Origin: Phycisphaerae bacterium
GTDB lineage: Bacteria > Planctomycetota > Phycisphaerae > UBA1845 > PWPN01
Length of the DNA: 54,570 nucleotides
Direction of reading: 5' to 3'
Assembly (NCBI GenBank): GCA_018003015.1
Contig: JAGNEZ010000045.1
Span: 1 to 54,570, forward strand
Each line of letters begins with the position of its first letter. Position 1 is the first letter of the stretch. The position numbers and the translations under genes were made by a program. The notes under the pieces are model-generated. The model was not told the DNA's origin. It saw only the letters and a program-made list of their open reading frames with translations, and did not search any database. Shown piece after piece: positions 26,722 to 36,138 of the stretch.

Positions 26722-28071
26722 ATGAGATTCCCGAGTTTGGTATGTGTCGTGGTTTTCGGCTTGTCCGCTGGAGCCTTTGCCCAAAGCCGCTCGGCAAGCA
26801 CGGACCGGAGCAGCGAGGTGGGCATGACCTTCGTGCGGCACCTCTCTCAAGGCCGGTACGCCGAGGCCGCTGGCATGGTTGACGACAGCGTCAAGGCACA
26901 GATGAACCACAACGTCCTGAAGGGAGTCTGGACCAACATGTCCGAGGGGAAGGGCGAGTTCCGCAACGTGGGCACGCCTACCGTAACCAACCTGGTCGTG
27001 TACAAGTGGGTCTTGGTGCCCTGCGAATGGGTGAACGGCCGCATCCGGCTGAGGGTCGTGGTCAATTCGCAACGGAAGGTGGTTGGCTTGTTTGTGGTGC
27101 CGCCCGCTTTGAAATCGGCCGGGGTTCGCCCTCCTTACCTCCACACGGAGGTGACGACACGGGACATCACAGTGGGCAAAGCACCCTGGTCGTTGCCAGG
27201 CACGCTCACCCTGCCGAAGTCGGGCAAGCCCAAGGGCGGCGTCGTTCTGGTACATGGGTCGGGGCCGAACGACCGCGACGAGACGCTGGGGCCGAACAAG
27301 CCGTTCCGCGATCTGGCCCTGGGCCTGGCCGAGAAAGGCATCGCCACGCTGCGATACGACAAACGCACCTATGCACACAAACTGGTGCTGGCATCGAAGC
27401 TGGCCCTCAAAGGCGGCATCACGGTGGACGAGGAGGTTGTGGATGACGCACTGGCTGGGCTGAACGTGCTTCGCGCGCAGCCGGAGTTGGCGAACGTGCC
27501 CGTGTACGTGCTCGGACACAGCGTTGGGGCGATTCTAGCGCCGGAGATTGCGGCCAGGGACGGCAAGGTCGCAGGGACCGTGCTGCTTGCCGGCCCGGCT
27601 CGACCGATGGAGGACGTGATCGTCGACCAACTGACGTACCTGGGCTCGCCCGATGTCGGCCAGGTCCGGCAACAGATGGAGGGCATTCGCAAGCACACGC
27701 TGAAACCGGATGAGAAGGTGATGTCAGCGCCCGCCGCGTACTGGTACGATCTGTGCGGGCGCGATGCCGAGGTAGCGGTAAAGACGGCGGCGGGATTGAA
27801 ATGCGGCATCCTGGTCGTGCAAGGCGGGAGGGATTACCAGTCAACGACCGACGATTTCAAGCTGTGGCAAGCGGCGCTCGGCAAGCGTCCCAAGGCGACG
27901 TTGAAGCTGTTCGAGGATTTGAACCACCTCTTCGCGACTGGCGAGATAAAGGCCATCCCGGACGAGTACAACGACGAGACGCACGTTGATGCGCGGGTGA
28001 TTGACTTGATCGCGGCCTGGTCCGTCGAGCCGGGCGGTGTCACGACGCGAGACGGCAACGGCAGTCGTTAA
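26722..28071 (+). CDS. Secreted alpha/beta hydrolase with DUF3887-like N-domain
   Basis: Protein of 449 residues from ATG 26722 (after GAGAGGTG), with a signal peptide ending about residue 20 (SAGAFAQ). Residues about 35-125 look like the DUF3887 type that often precedes bacterial hydrolases. The alpha/beta hydrolase domain has an oxyanion HGSGPNDRDE, nucleophile S267 in GHSVG, D371 in QGGRDYQST and H402 in LNHLF. A serine esterase or acyl hydrolase acting outside the cytoplasm is likely; the substrate is unknown. It stands alone between the sigma pair and the large exported protein. Confidence 0.87.
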   Translation: MRFPSLVCVVVFGLSAGAFAQSRSASTDRSSEVGMTFVRHLSQGRYAEAAGMVDDSVKAQMNHNVLKGVWTNMSEGKGEFRNVGTPTVTNLVVYKWVLVPCEWVNGRIRLRVVVNSQRKVVGLFVVPPALKSAGVRPPYLHTEVTTRDITVGKAPWSLPGTLTLPKSGKPKGGVVLVHGSGPNDRDETLGPNKPFRDLALGLAEKGIATLRYDKRTYAHKLVLASKLALKGGITVDEEVVDDALAGLNVLRAQPELANVPVYVLGHSVGAILAPEIAARDGKVAGTVLLAGPARPMEDVIVDQLTYLGSPDVGQVRQQMEGIRKHTLKPDEKVMSAPAAYWYDLCGRDAEVAVKTAAGLKCGILVVQGGRDYQSTTDDFKLWQAALGKRPKATLKLFEDLNHLFATGEIKAIPDEYNDETHVDARVIDLIAAWSVEPGGVTTRDGNGSR

Positions 28072-28204
28072 GCCTACAAACCCCTCTGCCGCCATGCCCG
28101 CTGCGGCTGTCACGCGCTGCGGCACGCGCTCATTAGCGTGCTGGTGGCGCGGGGGAAGACGCGGGGGGGGCTAGCTGCGTTCGTGGGACATCTGGAAACG
28201 CACC

Positions 28205-30643
28205 ATGCGAAAACTGACCGGATTCTTGGCGCCGATGTTGTTGATCAGCGCGGTCGCACCGGGCGCGGAGACCATCGCCCCCAGTTCGCTGCAGTTCTCC
28301 GGCATCTACCCCCACCTGGCGTACTTTAACGAGCAGGGCGAGTGTGGCACCGGCGCGGTCGTCCCTTGGGCGGGGAAGCTTTGGATGGTTACCTACGGCC
28401 CGCACCTGCCCAACGGATCCTCCGACAAGCTCTACGAAATCGCCAACGACCTGTCGGCAGTCATCCGGACCGAGAGCATCGGCGGGACCCCGGCCAATCG
28501 CATGATCCACCGCGAATCTAACCAGCTTTTCATCGGGCCCTATGCCATCGACGGGCAGCGGAATGTGCGGGCGATCTCCTATCAGACTATGCCCGGGCGG
28601 CACACCGCCACTATGCGCCACCTGACCGACGCCGCAGGGAAGATCTACTACGCCACCATGGAAGAGGGTTTCTACGAAGTGGACGTCAACACGCTGGCCG
28701 TGAAGGAGCTCTACCCCGACGCCAACAAGGACAAGGGCGGCCACGCCGGGACGCTCCTGCCCGGCTATCACGGCAAGGGGGCCTACAGGGGCCAGGGGCG
28801 CGTCGTCTACGCCAACAACGGCGAGCTGTCGCCCGACGCAATGAGGAAGCCAGACACCCCCTCCGGATGCCTGGCCGAATGGGACGGCCGCCAATGGAAG
28901 GTCGTCCGCCGCAACCAGTTCTGCGATGTAACCGGTCCCGGCGGAATCTACGGCAACGCCAACCCGGAGAAAGACCCCATCTGGGCTATTGGCTGGGACC
29001 ACCGCTCGCTGATTCTCATGCTCTTGGATGGGGGGTCGTGGCACGCCTTCCGCCTTCCCAAGGCAACCCATACCTACGACGGCGCGCACGGCTGGAACAC
29101 CGAGTGGCCAAGGATTCGCGACATCGGCGAGCCCGACCTGCTGATGACCATGCACGGGATGTTCTGGCGCTTTCCCCGCGCATTCTCTCTGGCCAACACC
29201 GCCGGAATCCGCCCGCGATCCACCTATCTCAAGGTCATTGGCGACTTCTGCCGGTGGGACGATCGCCTTGTTTTCGGCTGCGACGACGCAGCCCAAACCG
29301 AATTCCTCAACAAGCGCAGGGCCAAAGGGGGCCTCGCCGGGCCCGGCCAGTCACAGTCAAACCTCTGGTTCGCCGCGCCCTGGTTGCCGGATCAACTCGG
29401 GCCGGCACTCGGACGCGGGGCCGTATGTATGAACGAGCCTGTCCAGGCCGGCGAGTGGTCAGACCCGTTCCTCTTCGCGGGATTCGATCGACGCGGGGTA
29501 CACCTCGCAACCGGCGGGGACGAGCCGGTCACTTTTGAGTTTCAGGTGGACGCGGCAGGTGACGGCCGGTGGCAGAAGCTGCGCGACGCGACCGTCAACG
29601 GCTACGAGTGGCTGGATTTCCCCGAGCACGAACGGGGCCAGTGGGTGCGCGTCAAAGCAAGCCGCGACTGCGCCCGGGCGACGGTGCAGTTTATGTACAG
29701 CAACGTCGACCGCCGTCTACAGGCAGCTGACCCCATCTTCGACGGCCTGGCCAAGGCCTCTGATCGGCAGCTCACGGCCGGCCTGCTCCGCGCTCGCGGC
29801 GAGAACAGACGCACCCTCCACCTCGCCGCCGCCATGCTGATTGGGAATGTGCTAACCGACGGCGCCTACTACGAAATGGACGGCTCGATGAAGCTGAGTC
29901 GCGTTGATGACCCTGCGGCGCACGATTGGCTCAAGAAGAACGCCGCCATCCCAGGGGGCATTCTTAGTGTTGATGCGGCATCTGTGCTGTGCATCGACGA
30001 TGCCGGCCAGCGATGGCGACTGCCGCGCGGCGACGCAGCGTTCGATGAGCTGACCGGCCGGGGCCTTCTGCGCATCGATCGCGAAGTCGTCACCGAGCGC
30101 GACCTGTTCAACTGCCACGGCACATTCTACGAACTGCCGGCCGACAACGCCGGCGGGTTCGCCAAGGTCCGGCCCATCGCCACCCATAACTGCAAAATCA
30201 CCGACTACTGCTCCTATCGGGGCCTGCTGGTGATGACCGGGATCGACGGCGGCCAGGGCAACCGTCACATTATTCGCTCCGACGACGGCCGGGCGGCCGT
30301 GTGGGTGGGCGCGGTCGATGACCTCTGGAAGCTCGGCAAGCCCACCGGACAGGGCGGCCCCTGGAGAAGCACCGCCGTCAAAGCTAACGCGCCCTCCGAT
30401 CCCTATCTGATGACCGGCTACGATCGAAAGCGGCTTGCTCTCTCCCACGATCGCAATGACACCGTGACCATGTGCGTGGAGGTGGATATCGCCGGCACTG
30501 GCGATTGGGTAAGCTATCGCACATTCGAGGTGGGCGCGGGGGCGAAAGTGGAGCACGACTTCCCCGCCGGATTTGCGGCCTACTGGCTGCGCGTCGCCAC
30601 CGACAAGGACTGCACAGCCACCACCTGGCTGATCTACGATTAA
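28205..30643 (+). CDS. Large exported protein of unknown function
   Basis: Predicted exported protein of 812 residues with an N-terminal signal peptide (TGFLAPMLLISAVAPGAE, cut near 21). I do not recognise a named domain. The first ~450 residues contain repeated W/Y/G-rich strands (GKLWMVTYGP, GKIYYATMEEG, DPIWAIGWDHR) with many histidines, which suggests a beta-propeller. The region from about 410 shows two similar carbohydrate-binding-like stretches (DGRWQKLRDATVNGYEWL and GDWVSYRTFEVGAGAKVE), one near the middle and one at the C-terminus. It may bind or act on polymers outside the cell, but this is inference. No catalytic motif was found. It is preceded by a short gap and followed by transposase debris. 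Confidence 0.75.
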   Translation: MRKLTGFLAPMLLISAVAPGAETIAPSSLQFSGIYPHLAYFNEQGECGTGAVVPWAGKLWMVTYGPHLPNGSSDKLYEIANDLSAVIRTESIGGTPANRMIHRESNQLFIGPYAIDGQRNVRAISYQTMPGRHTATMRHLTDAAGKIYYATMEEGFYEVDVNTLAVKELYPDANKDKGGHAGTLLPGYHGKGAYRGQGRVVYANNGELSPDAMRKPDTPSGCLAEWDGRQWKVVRRNQFCDVTGPGGIYGNANPEKDPIWAIGWDHRSLILMLLDGGSWHAFRLPKATHTYDGAHGWNTEWPRIRDIGEPDLLMTMHGMFWRFPRAFSLANTAGIRPRSTYLKVIGDFCRWDDRLVFGCDDAAQTEFLNKRRAKGGLAGPGQSQSNLWFAAPWLPDQLGPALGRGAVCMNEPVQAGEWSDPFLFAGFDRRGVHLATGGDEPVTFEFQVDAAGDGRWQKLRDATVNGYEWLDFPEHERGQWVRVKASRDCARATVQFMYSNVDRRLQAADPIFDGLAKASDRQLTAGLLRARGENRRTLHLAAAMLIGNVLTDGAYYEMDGSMKLSRVDDPAAHDWLKKNAAIPGGILSVDAASVLCIDDAGQRWRLPRGDAAFDELTGRGLLRIDREVVTERDLFNCHGTFYELPADNAGGFAKVRPIATHNCKITDYCSYRGLLVMTGIDGGQGNRHIIRSDDGRAAVWVGAVDDLWKLGKPTGQGGPWRSTAVKANAPSDPYLMTGYDRKRLALSHDRNDTVTMCVEVDIAGTGDWVSYRTFEVGAGAKVEHDFPAGFAAYWLRVATDKDCTATTWLIYD

Positions 30644-30992
30644 GGAGTTGATCAAGAAAGACGTACTTGACGCAAGCCCGACCACGCTGCCCAGGGCCCC
30701 GTGCAGGTAGTACAAAACCTCTATTTAGAGAATGGCTTGCGACCCTTTATCTGCCGCCCTCGGCTGCGTGCCACCTCCAAGGATACCCGACTGACCGGCA
30801 CCGAGCTTCGACATTCTCCGCGGACAGGGCCGCCGCAAGAAGCGGGTCGGCCAGAAGATCCTGGTTGACGTGGCGCCTCCAATAGGCGAAACCGGCCATC
30901 CGTGGCCTAACGATTGAAGGCGATCCGGGGTGGATTGAGCGAGCGATGCTGAGGGCCCGGATCGCCTCCACGCTCCCGGCGAGAGAAGCACC
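30644..30992. other. Gap with mobile-element debris
   Basis: This 349-bp stretch contains only the minus-strand fragment listed for 30774-30899. Otherwise no frame or structure stands out. Confidence 0.35.
30774..30899 (-). pseudogene. IS4-like transposase N-terminal remnant
   Basis: A minus-strand stretch reads FAYWRRHVNQDLLADPLLAA, then LSAENVEARCRSVGYPWR. The ending (R-x-x-G-Y/H-x-W-R) is like the start of planctomycete IS4-family transposases that read R-S-L-G-H-x-W-R-D-R-F-W. Nothing of the catalytic domain is present. The identification is from recall of the pattern only. Confidence 0.4.
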
Positions 30993-32426
30993 TTATCCCT
31001 CCTCGACGATGTCCAGGCTCATGAGCCGGGCGAGGTGGCGAAGGCTGTCCATGTGGTCGCCGTAAATCACCACCCGGTGCAACAGCGTCATGGCATCCTC
31101 GGTCTCGAGGACGCTGCTCCAGTTGGCGGCCATCTTCGCCGCGTCGCGCACCTCCGTGACGATCTGGGTACGGCAGGCGTGAACCGACTTCTCCGGCACC
31201 TCGATGATCTTGCCGGTCGAGGCGAGGATGGTATCCAGCCGGACGAATTTGGAACGGGTGATTGTCTCGCCGATGCGGTACTGGACCTCGGGCACGCAGC
31301 CGCTGCCCCCCACCTCCGAGTGCCCGCGGAGCAGGTAAGGAGCCGGCCTCCCGGCCGCGCCGTCCATCATCAGCGGCGCGGTGCAGTGGGCGGTCCACAG
31401 GACGTTACGCGAGGTGTCGAAGGTCGCGTTGCCCTGGAACCCGGGGCGATCGAAGGCGTACTGAAAGAGGAGCATGGTCAGCAGCGAGTCCATGTCCCCC
31501 TCGCAGGCGGCCGGGATGCCCGAGTCGCGGAGGCGCGTGAATCCCAGGCAGGGGAACCCCTTCGGCAACCAGCCCATGCACGTGCCGATGGCCAGCCCTT
31601 GGGCCCGCTGCTGCCGCATCAGGTCCTGGAGAGCCACGCTCACGCGGGCCGCCTTGTCGATGTCCTCCTTGTTGGGCTCGAAGACGGCCTTCGCCTCCCC
31701 GGTCCAGCGTGCGGCCTCGTCCTGGACCGCCTTGCCATCGGCGGAGGCGATCAGGTCGCTGAAGGTCTTCTCGTCGACGGCCACAACCTCGGCACCCAGG
31801 CGCTTCTTGACCTCGTCCGGCGATCGGGCGGGCTCCGTCCCCTGGGCGGGCGGGAAGAGCAGGATGCGGGTCTGCTGCAGCAAGGGGATCACCCTCAGGA
31901 GGCGGAGGGCACGCTCGAGGTCACCGTAGTCGCTCGTGGGCATGAGGGTGACCGGGCGACCCCGGCGCTGCCAGCGGTGAGGATACATCCAGTCGTGGCC
32001 GCTCGCCGGCAGGGAGTAGACGACCATCGGGTGGTTCCCTTCAAGGATCGGGCCCACGACCCTGGTCAGGGCGAAGCAGCTCAGGTTGATGGCGAGCACC
32101 GGTGCGCCGGGCCCTGCGGCCTTGAGCAGGGCCGCGGTCTCCTCGACGCTGTTCGACTGACCGATCGCCAGCTCGACGTTCCCCAGCTTCTTCTCCGCCT
32201 CGGCCAGACGGGCCTTCATGGCCTCGAAGTGCGGCGGATCGGTGTTCCACCCTCGGTCGTTCGGTCCCGGCGAGCCGGTGAAGATGACGCAGAGCCGTGC
32301 CTTGCCCGAGGGCCCGGGAGGCGATTCGGAGGCCCAGGCGTGCCTCCAAGCCGCTCCTGCGAGCATCAGCCCGCCAGCCGCCACACCCGTCCCCAGGAAC
32401 GTCCGTCTCGTGCATTGGTCACACAT
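30993..32426 (-). CDS. Tat-exported sugar-isomerase-fold protein
   Basis: Protein of 477 residues with a twin-arginine signal (CTRRTFLGTGVAAGGLML), so it is folded before export. The body is of the L-fucose/L-arabinose isomerase-like fold seen in many planctomycetes (VIFTGSPGPNDRGW, a central two-domain region and C-terminal AHCTAPLMMDGAAGR). The conserved C-terminal part with HCTAP and GHSEVGGSG occurs in that family. Exact substrate and metal ligands cannot be assigned. The next gene downstream is 766 bp away across debris; the nearest upstream (32758) is on the same strand but separated by 331 bp. Confidence 0.7.
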   Translation of the reverse strand: MCDQCTRRTFLGTGVAAGGLMLAGAAWRHAWASESPPGPSGKARLCVIFTGSPGPNDRGWNTDPPHFEAMKARLAEAEKKLGNVELAIGQSNSVEETAALLKAAGPGAPVLAINLSCFALTRVVGPILEGNHPMVVYSLPASGHDWMYPHRWQRRGRPVTLMPTSDYGDLERALRLLRVIPLLQQTRILLFPPAQGTEPARSPDEVKKRLGAEVVAVDEKTFSDLIASADGKAVQDEAARWTGEAKAVFEPNKEDIDKAARVSVALQDLMRQQRAQGLAIGTCMGWLPKGFPCLGFTRLRDSGIPAACEGDMDSLLTMLLFQYAFDRPGFQGNATFDTSRNVLWTAHCTAPLMMDGAAGRPAPYLLRGHSEVGGSGCVPEVQYRIGETITRSKFVRLDTILASTGKIIEVPEKSVHACRTQIVTEVRDAAKMAANWSSVLETEDAMTLLHRVVIYGDHMDSLRHLARLMSLDIVEEG

Positions 32427-32757
32427 CGGAACCTCTTCGCCTTTCGGCCATGTACGGCGTGAAATCGCAGCCCGGGCGGCACGGACACGCTGTCCGAGAG
32501 GACCGCCCGGAGCAACCGATACTAACTGATACTGATACGGATAGGAAATCGATTCCGCGAGGGGCGGCGGCGCGGTCCCGGAGGTGGAGGGGGCGGGTCT
32601 TTCCGGGGAGTCAGTTTCGCCCGGGACTGGACCACGGCCCGGCGGAGAACAGATCGGGGGCTAATCGTGTGCGGACGGTCTCGAAGACAACGATCAACAG
32701 CTTCGGCTGGATCGCGATCCCTTACCTGATCCCTGCATGCTCCCGCGCGATTCGATT
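32427..32757. other. Intergenic stretch between two minus genes
   Basis: No gene or clear structure. It should contain the promoter and ribosome site of the Tat protein gene starting at 32426. ACTGATAC is repeated near 32525-32540, without visible meaning. Confidence 0.35.
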
Positions 32758-33828
32758 TCATTTGTTCCGTTGAATCCCGTCGATCCGGAAGTTCTTCATC
32801 TCCTGACCAAGGATCGGCTCGACTCCCTCCCGAAGCCCCGTGATCGTGACATTCCGAACTTCCGTATCCTCACAGTTTCGGATCAAAATCGGCGTCTTCT
32901 TCAATTCCGGGTCATTGACAATCGTCAAGCCCTGGATTCGAACTTCTTTGGTGTTCGAGATCCGAACGGGTTCTGCGCAGTGCTTTGCCCGCAGGTTCCG
33001 CAACACCAGCCCGGCATGTCCCAGGGGATGATTCGAGGTCCGGATCAGGTGCTTGCAGTGGACTGCCTCAATGTCTTCGGCGGTGATGTTCGTGTTGGGC
33101 GCGCAGGGCGCTGGTTTTCCCTCCTGCCGGGCGCCGTGGTCCTGAACATCCAGGGCATACACCGCATCCTCGGCAACCACATGCCGAACCGTGATGTTGT
33201 CGGTGCCGTCGCTGACCTCGACAGCACCCCGGTAGAATCCTGTCTTCAGCCGGACAGTCTCCACCGTAACATCCCGGACCCGTTGGCCGCCGTTGCCCCC
33301 GCTGATGGACACCACGTCTCGCCCCATGCGGATCCCCTCGATCTCGCGGACGACCCCGCCGACGATATCGCCGGTCCCATCGTCCGGCGTGATCATGACG
33401 CCGTCTTTGCTGGCGTCGAAGAACCTGCACCGTTCAATCCGAAAGGGTCCTGCCTTGACATGAATCAGCGGCGCGCGGTTTTTCTGATCCACTGTATCGT
33501 AGTTGCCCCGCAACTCCAGGTCGCGGAGCGTGACGCCCCCGGCCTCAACCGACAGCAGGATCGTGTCTCCGAGTCGCTCCGGAAGGACGGCCTTCAAGCC
33601 CTTCAGCGTCATTGGCCGCTCGATCCGAAGGGTTCGTGCGACGGGGATCGGCTCCGTTTGTTCACACACCACAATCGCGTCTTTTGGCGCCCTGTCCAGA
33701 ATCGCCTGGAGGTCGCCTCCGGTAAACTTCATTTCCGCCGGCGCGGCCGAGCAACCTGCCGTCGCCGCGACACCCAGAAAAAGACTGAGCCATCTCCACC
33801 TTTCCACGAGTCGGTTATACGAGTTCAT
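32758..33828 (-). CDS. Parallel beta-helix lipoprotein
   Basis: Protein of 356 residues from ATG 33828, after GAGG six bases upstream; a longer in-frame start at 33852 is less likely. A signal peptide with lipobox TAGC (VAATAGC, C about 26) predicts lipidation. The rest is a right-handed parallel beta-helix of the pectate-lyase-like type, with repeats such as VTLRDLELRGN, FRIERCRFFDASKDGV, VRDVTVETVRLKTGF and EVRNVTITGL. No catalytic residues could be assigned. The likely role is binding or cleaving a polysaccharide at the cell surface. It follows another, truncated beta-helix frame. Confidence 0.85.
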   Translation of the reverse strand: MNSYNRLVERWRWLSLFLGVAATAGCSAAPAEMKFTGGDLQAILDRAPKDAIVVCEQTEPIPVARTLRIERPMTLKGLKAVLPERLGDTILLSVEAGGVTLRDLELRGNYDTVDQKNRAPLIHVKAGPFRIERCRFFDASKDGVMITPDDGTGDIVGGVVREIEGIRMGRDVVSISGGNGGQRVRDVTVETVRLKTGFYRGAVEVSDGTDNITVRHVVAEDAVYALDVQDHGARQEGKPAPCAPNTNITAEDIEAVHCKHLIRTSNHPLGHAGLVLRNLRAKHCAEPVRISNTKEVRIQGLTIVNDPELKKTPILIRNCEDTEVRNVTITGLREGVEPILGQEMKNFRIDGIQRNK

Positions 33829-33836
33829 TCCGTCCT

Positions 33837-34062
33837 CACCTTTCCCCGACATTCATTCCGATCTCCACCCGACCATTGGAGTTGTTGACGATCCGCTGCT
33901 CTCCGGCGAAAACACTGCCGGTAATCACCGCGCGGGAGACGGCCTCGCCGAGGCGGATCTGCTGGAGGTTCTACCGAAAAGCGCAGCCGCGAACCAGCGC
34001 CGTACCGCTCTCGATATCCAGGGCGAAGCAATCGCTGATAGACTGAGAGGAGACTTGATTCC
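33837..34062 (-). pseudogene. Beta-helix protein C-terminal remnant
   Basis: Minus-strand remnant just upstream of the beta-helix lipoprotein. Its beginning reads FALDIESGTALVRGCAFR, a frameshift follows, and the end reads AVITGSVFAGEQRIVNNSNG, then VEIGMNVGER before TGA, about eight bases before the next ATG. Both pieces have beta-helix character. I read this as the 3' end of a second beta-helix gene that was in one operon with the lipoprotein and lost its 5' part. Confidence 0.5.
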
Positions 34063-34784
34063 GCGAGGAGCGACGGCGTGGCCCCGGGGGAAGGTTTGGT
34101 GGGCGGGGGTCGTCTGGGGATTCATGCCAGCCCTTCAGGGTGTCCGCTCCCACCGGCGGTTGGACACTTTGGGCCCATGTCGCAGAGTCAGCCCGGCGTT
34201 CCGGGCGCTCGTGGACCGTCCACGGGCAACATGGGCCCACCATACCCCTTGATTCCGGCCCGTTCAAGAACGAAATCGAGAATGTCCCGCACGGGATCAC
34301 GCTTCCCAGGCCAGTTCGGGCTGCTCGCTCGCCTCGCGGCGGAGGTGCTCCAGAAACTCGGGATCGACCTCGTGGGTGATTCCCGGCTCCGAGGCGGGGC
34401 TCGACCGAACCGGCCGGCATGGCGGCGAGGGCCGAGGCGGTGCCCGGGGCGGCGGGTCTTGCCACAGTCCGCAGTGTTCGAGGACCATGCGGATAGTTTC
34501 GTCCTGGTGGGCCTCGATGAAGGCGATGATCTCCATGGTCCCGCCGCACTTGAAGGACAGCAGCCCGCCACCGGCGGCTCCCGCCAGTCTGCGAATCTGT
34601 TCCGCTCCCACTGCAATCTGGCTTTTTGGGCATGCGCGTCATGCCGGAATACGGTATGCTGAGTACGAGGTCAGCCGAGGACAGAGCTCCATCAGCGGTT
34701 CCGGAGATTCCGGCCAAGACGATCATCGCAGTGTGGGGGAAGATCAACCCGCACCGGAAGCATATCGCACTGAGGAGGCGGAAC
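34063..34784. other. Debris region upstream of FGE-like gene
   Basis: Apart from the IS91-like remnant (34297-34611) this region has no supported gene. The final part carries AGGAGG at 34772-34777, the ribosome site for the gene at 34785. Confidence 0.4.
34297..34611 (-). pseudogene. IS91-like (Y2) transposase C-terminal remnant
   Basis: Minus-strand frame ending at 34297. The motif CGGTMEIIAFIEAHQDETIR, then LEHCGLW and DPPPRAPPR, matches the zinc-knuckle end of IS91/Y2-type transposases (C-x-x-C-G, then I-A-F-I-E, then H-x-G-L-W). The HUH/tyrosine nuclease part is not present upstream, so the gene is truncated. Residues after GLW are proline-rich and end in EFLEHLRREASEQPELAW. Confidence 0.6.
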
Positions 34785-35972
34785 ATGAAAACACTCCGCG
34801 CAACGGCATCGTGCTGTCTGGCTGTCTTCGGTCTGGCCGTGAGCTCTGCTGCAGGGCTGAGTATCGAGATTGTCCCCGTGGGGAATCCGGGCAACGTGGG
34901 GGAGCGGTCGGGTGCTGGTGCCGGCGGCTACGGCCCCGATCGCATCTGTGGTGCGGTGGCCTACGACTACCGCATCGGCAAGTATGAGGTCACGGCTGGT
35001 CAGTATACGGCGTTTCTGAATGCAGTCGCCGGGGCGGACACCTACTGGCTATACAACCCGAGCATGTCACGGCTCGATAATGGCAGCGGGATCACGCGAA
35101 GCGGGGGGGGAACCGTGAGCAACCCGTACATCTACTCGGTAGCGGCCGACTTCGCCAACCGGCCGGTGAACTATGTGAGCTTCTGGGACGCCTGCCGGTT
35201 TGCCAACTGGCTGCACAACGACCAGCCAACGGGCGCTCAGGGCCCGGGCACGACGGAGACGGGGGCCTATACGCTCAGTGGGTACAACGGTCTCGACGGC
35301 CGGACGATCCAGCGGAACGTCGGGTGGAAGTGGGCTGTGACCAGCGAGGATGAGTGGTACAAGGCGGCGCACTACAAGGGCGGAGCGACCAATGCGGGGT
35401 ATTGGGACTACGCGACAAGCAGCGACACGGCCCCGGGGCGAGATATGACCGATGCCTCCGGCAACAACGCCAACCAGCATACTGGCAGCGGTCCGTACCC
35501 CATCGATTCGGGCAAGTACACCACGGTCGCCGGCGAATTCCAGAACTCCGAAAGTCCGCACGGTACGTTTGACCAGGGCGGCAACGTGTGGGAGTGGAAT
35601 GAAGCCATTGTGTCCCAAGATGCCACGTACGCGTATCGCGGCTGGCGGGGTGGGGCGTTTTACACCAGCGACTACTACCTGCTCGCGTCGTATCGCAGCT
35701 GGCGCAGTCCAGCGGTCGAGGACAACAGCATTGGGTTCCGCGTTGTCGCGATTCCTGGCCCCGGGGACTTCGACGGCGACAGCGATGTTGACACCGCTGA
35801 TTCTGAGTTGCTCTTGCGGTGTAGCTCGGGACCGGCCATTCCTTTGAACGAGGTTACCTGCCAGAGAACCGATCTGGACAAGGATGGTGACGTCGACCAG
35901 TCCGACTTTGGCATCTTCCAGCGGTGTTTCAGTGGGTCGAACGTGCCTGCCGATCCGAACTGCGCGAACTGA
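34785..35972 (+). CDS. FGE-sulfatase-like protein with dockerin-like tail
   Basis: Exported protein of 395 residues; ATG 34785 follows a strong AGGAGG. A signal peptide (SCCLAVFGLAVSSAAG) precedes a formylglycine-generating-enzyme-type (SUMF1) domain: YRIGKYEVTAGQYTAFLNAV, VNYVSFWDACRFANWLHN, TSEDEWYKAAHYKG, GGNVWEWNEA, GWRGGAF and IGFRVV. The usual catalytic cysteines of FGE are not visible in the C-terminal part, so it may only bind substrates. The last 69 residues form two aspartate-rich calcium-binding-like loops (DFDGDSDVDTADSE and DLDKDGDVDQSDFGIFQRC), found also at 42340-42536 and 11727. These modules probably place or anchor exported proteins. The gene has no close partners. Confidence 0.85.
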   Translation: MKTLRATASCCLAVFGLAVSSAAGLSIEIVPVGNPGNVGERSGAGAGGYGPDRICGAVAYDYRIGKYEVTAGQYTAFLNAVAGADTYWLYNPSMSRLDNGSGITRSGGGTVSNPYIYSVAADFANRPVNYVSFWDACRFANWLHNDQPTGAQGPGTTETGAYTLSGYNGLDGRTIQRNVGWKWAVTSEDEWYKAAHYKGGATNAGYWDYATSSDTAPGRDMTDASGNNANQHTGSGPYPIDSGKYTTVAGEFQNSESPHGTFDQGGNVWEWNEAIVSQDATYAYRGWRGGAFYTSDYYLLASYRSWRSPAVEDNSIGFRVVAIPGPGDFDGDSDVDTADSELLLRCSSGPAIPLNEVTCQRTDLDKDGDVDQSDFGIFQRCFSGSNVPADPNCAN

Positions 35973-36138
35973 AGTACCGGTTCTGATTGCTTGGCCATCG
36001 CCGCCGGGCCTCACGGGGAAGACCTGGACGCCAACTGTGATAGTGTCGTCGACCAGGCCATCAGCCCCACCTGGCCCCGACGCCTTACTTTCGCCACTGC
36101 TTCGGTGGTCTCCGACTATCGGAAGGTCCGAAGCCAGC

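Noticed and set aside
28133-29296. Long minus-strand frame of 387 residues
   Set aside because: Antisense to the 812-residue exported gene, which has a signal peptide and coherent strands; the minus product is Val/Gly/Ala-rich without family features.
31035-32462. Long plus-strand frame of 475 residues
   Set aside because: Antisense to the Tat-exported isomerase-fold gene; composition rich in Arg, Gly and His is typical of a shadow frame.
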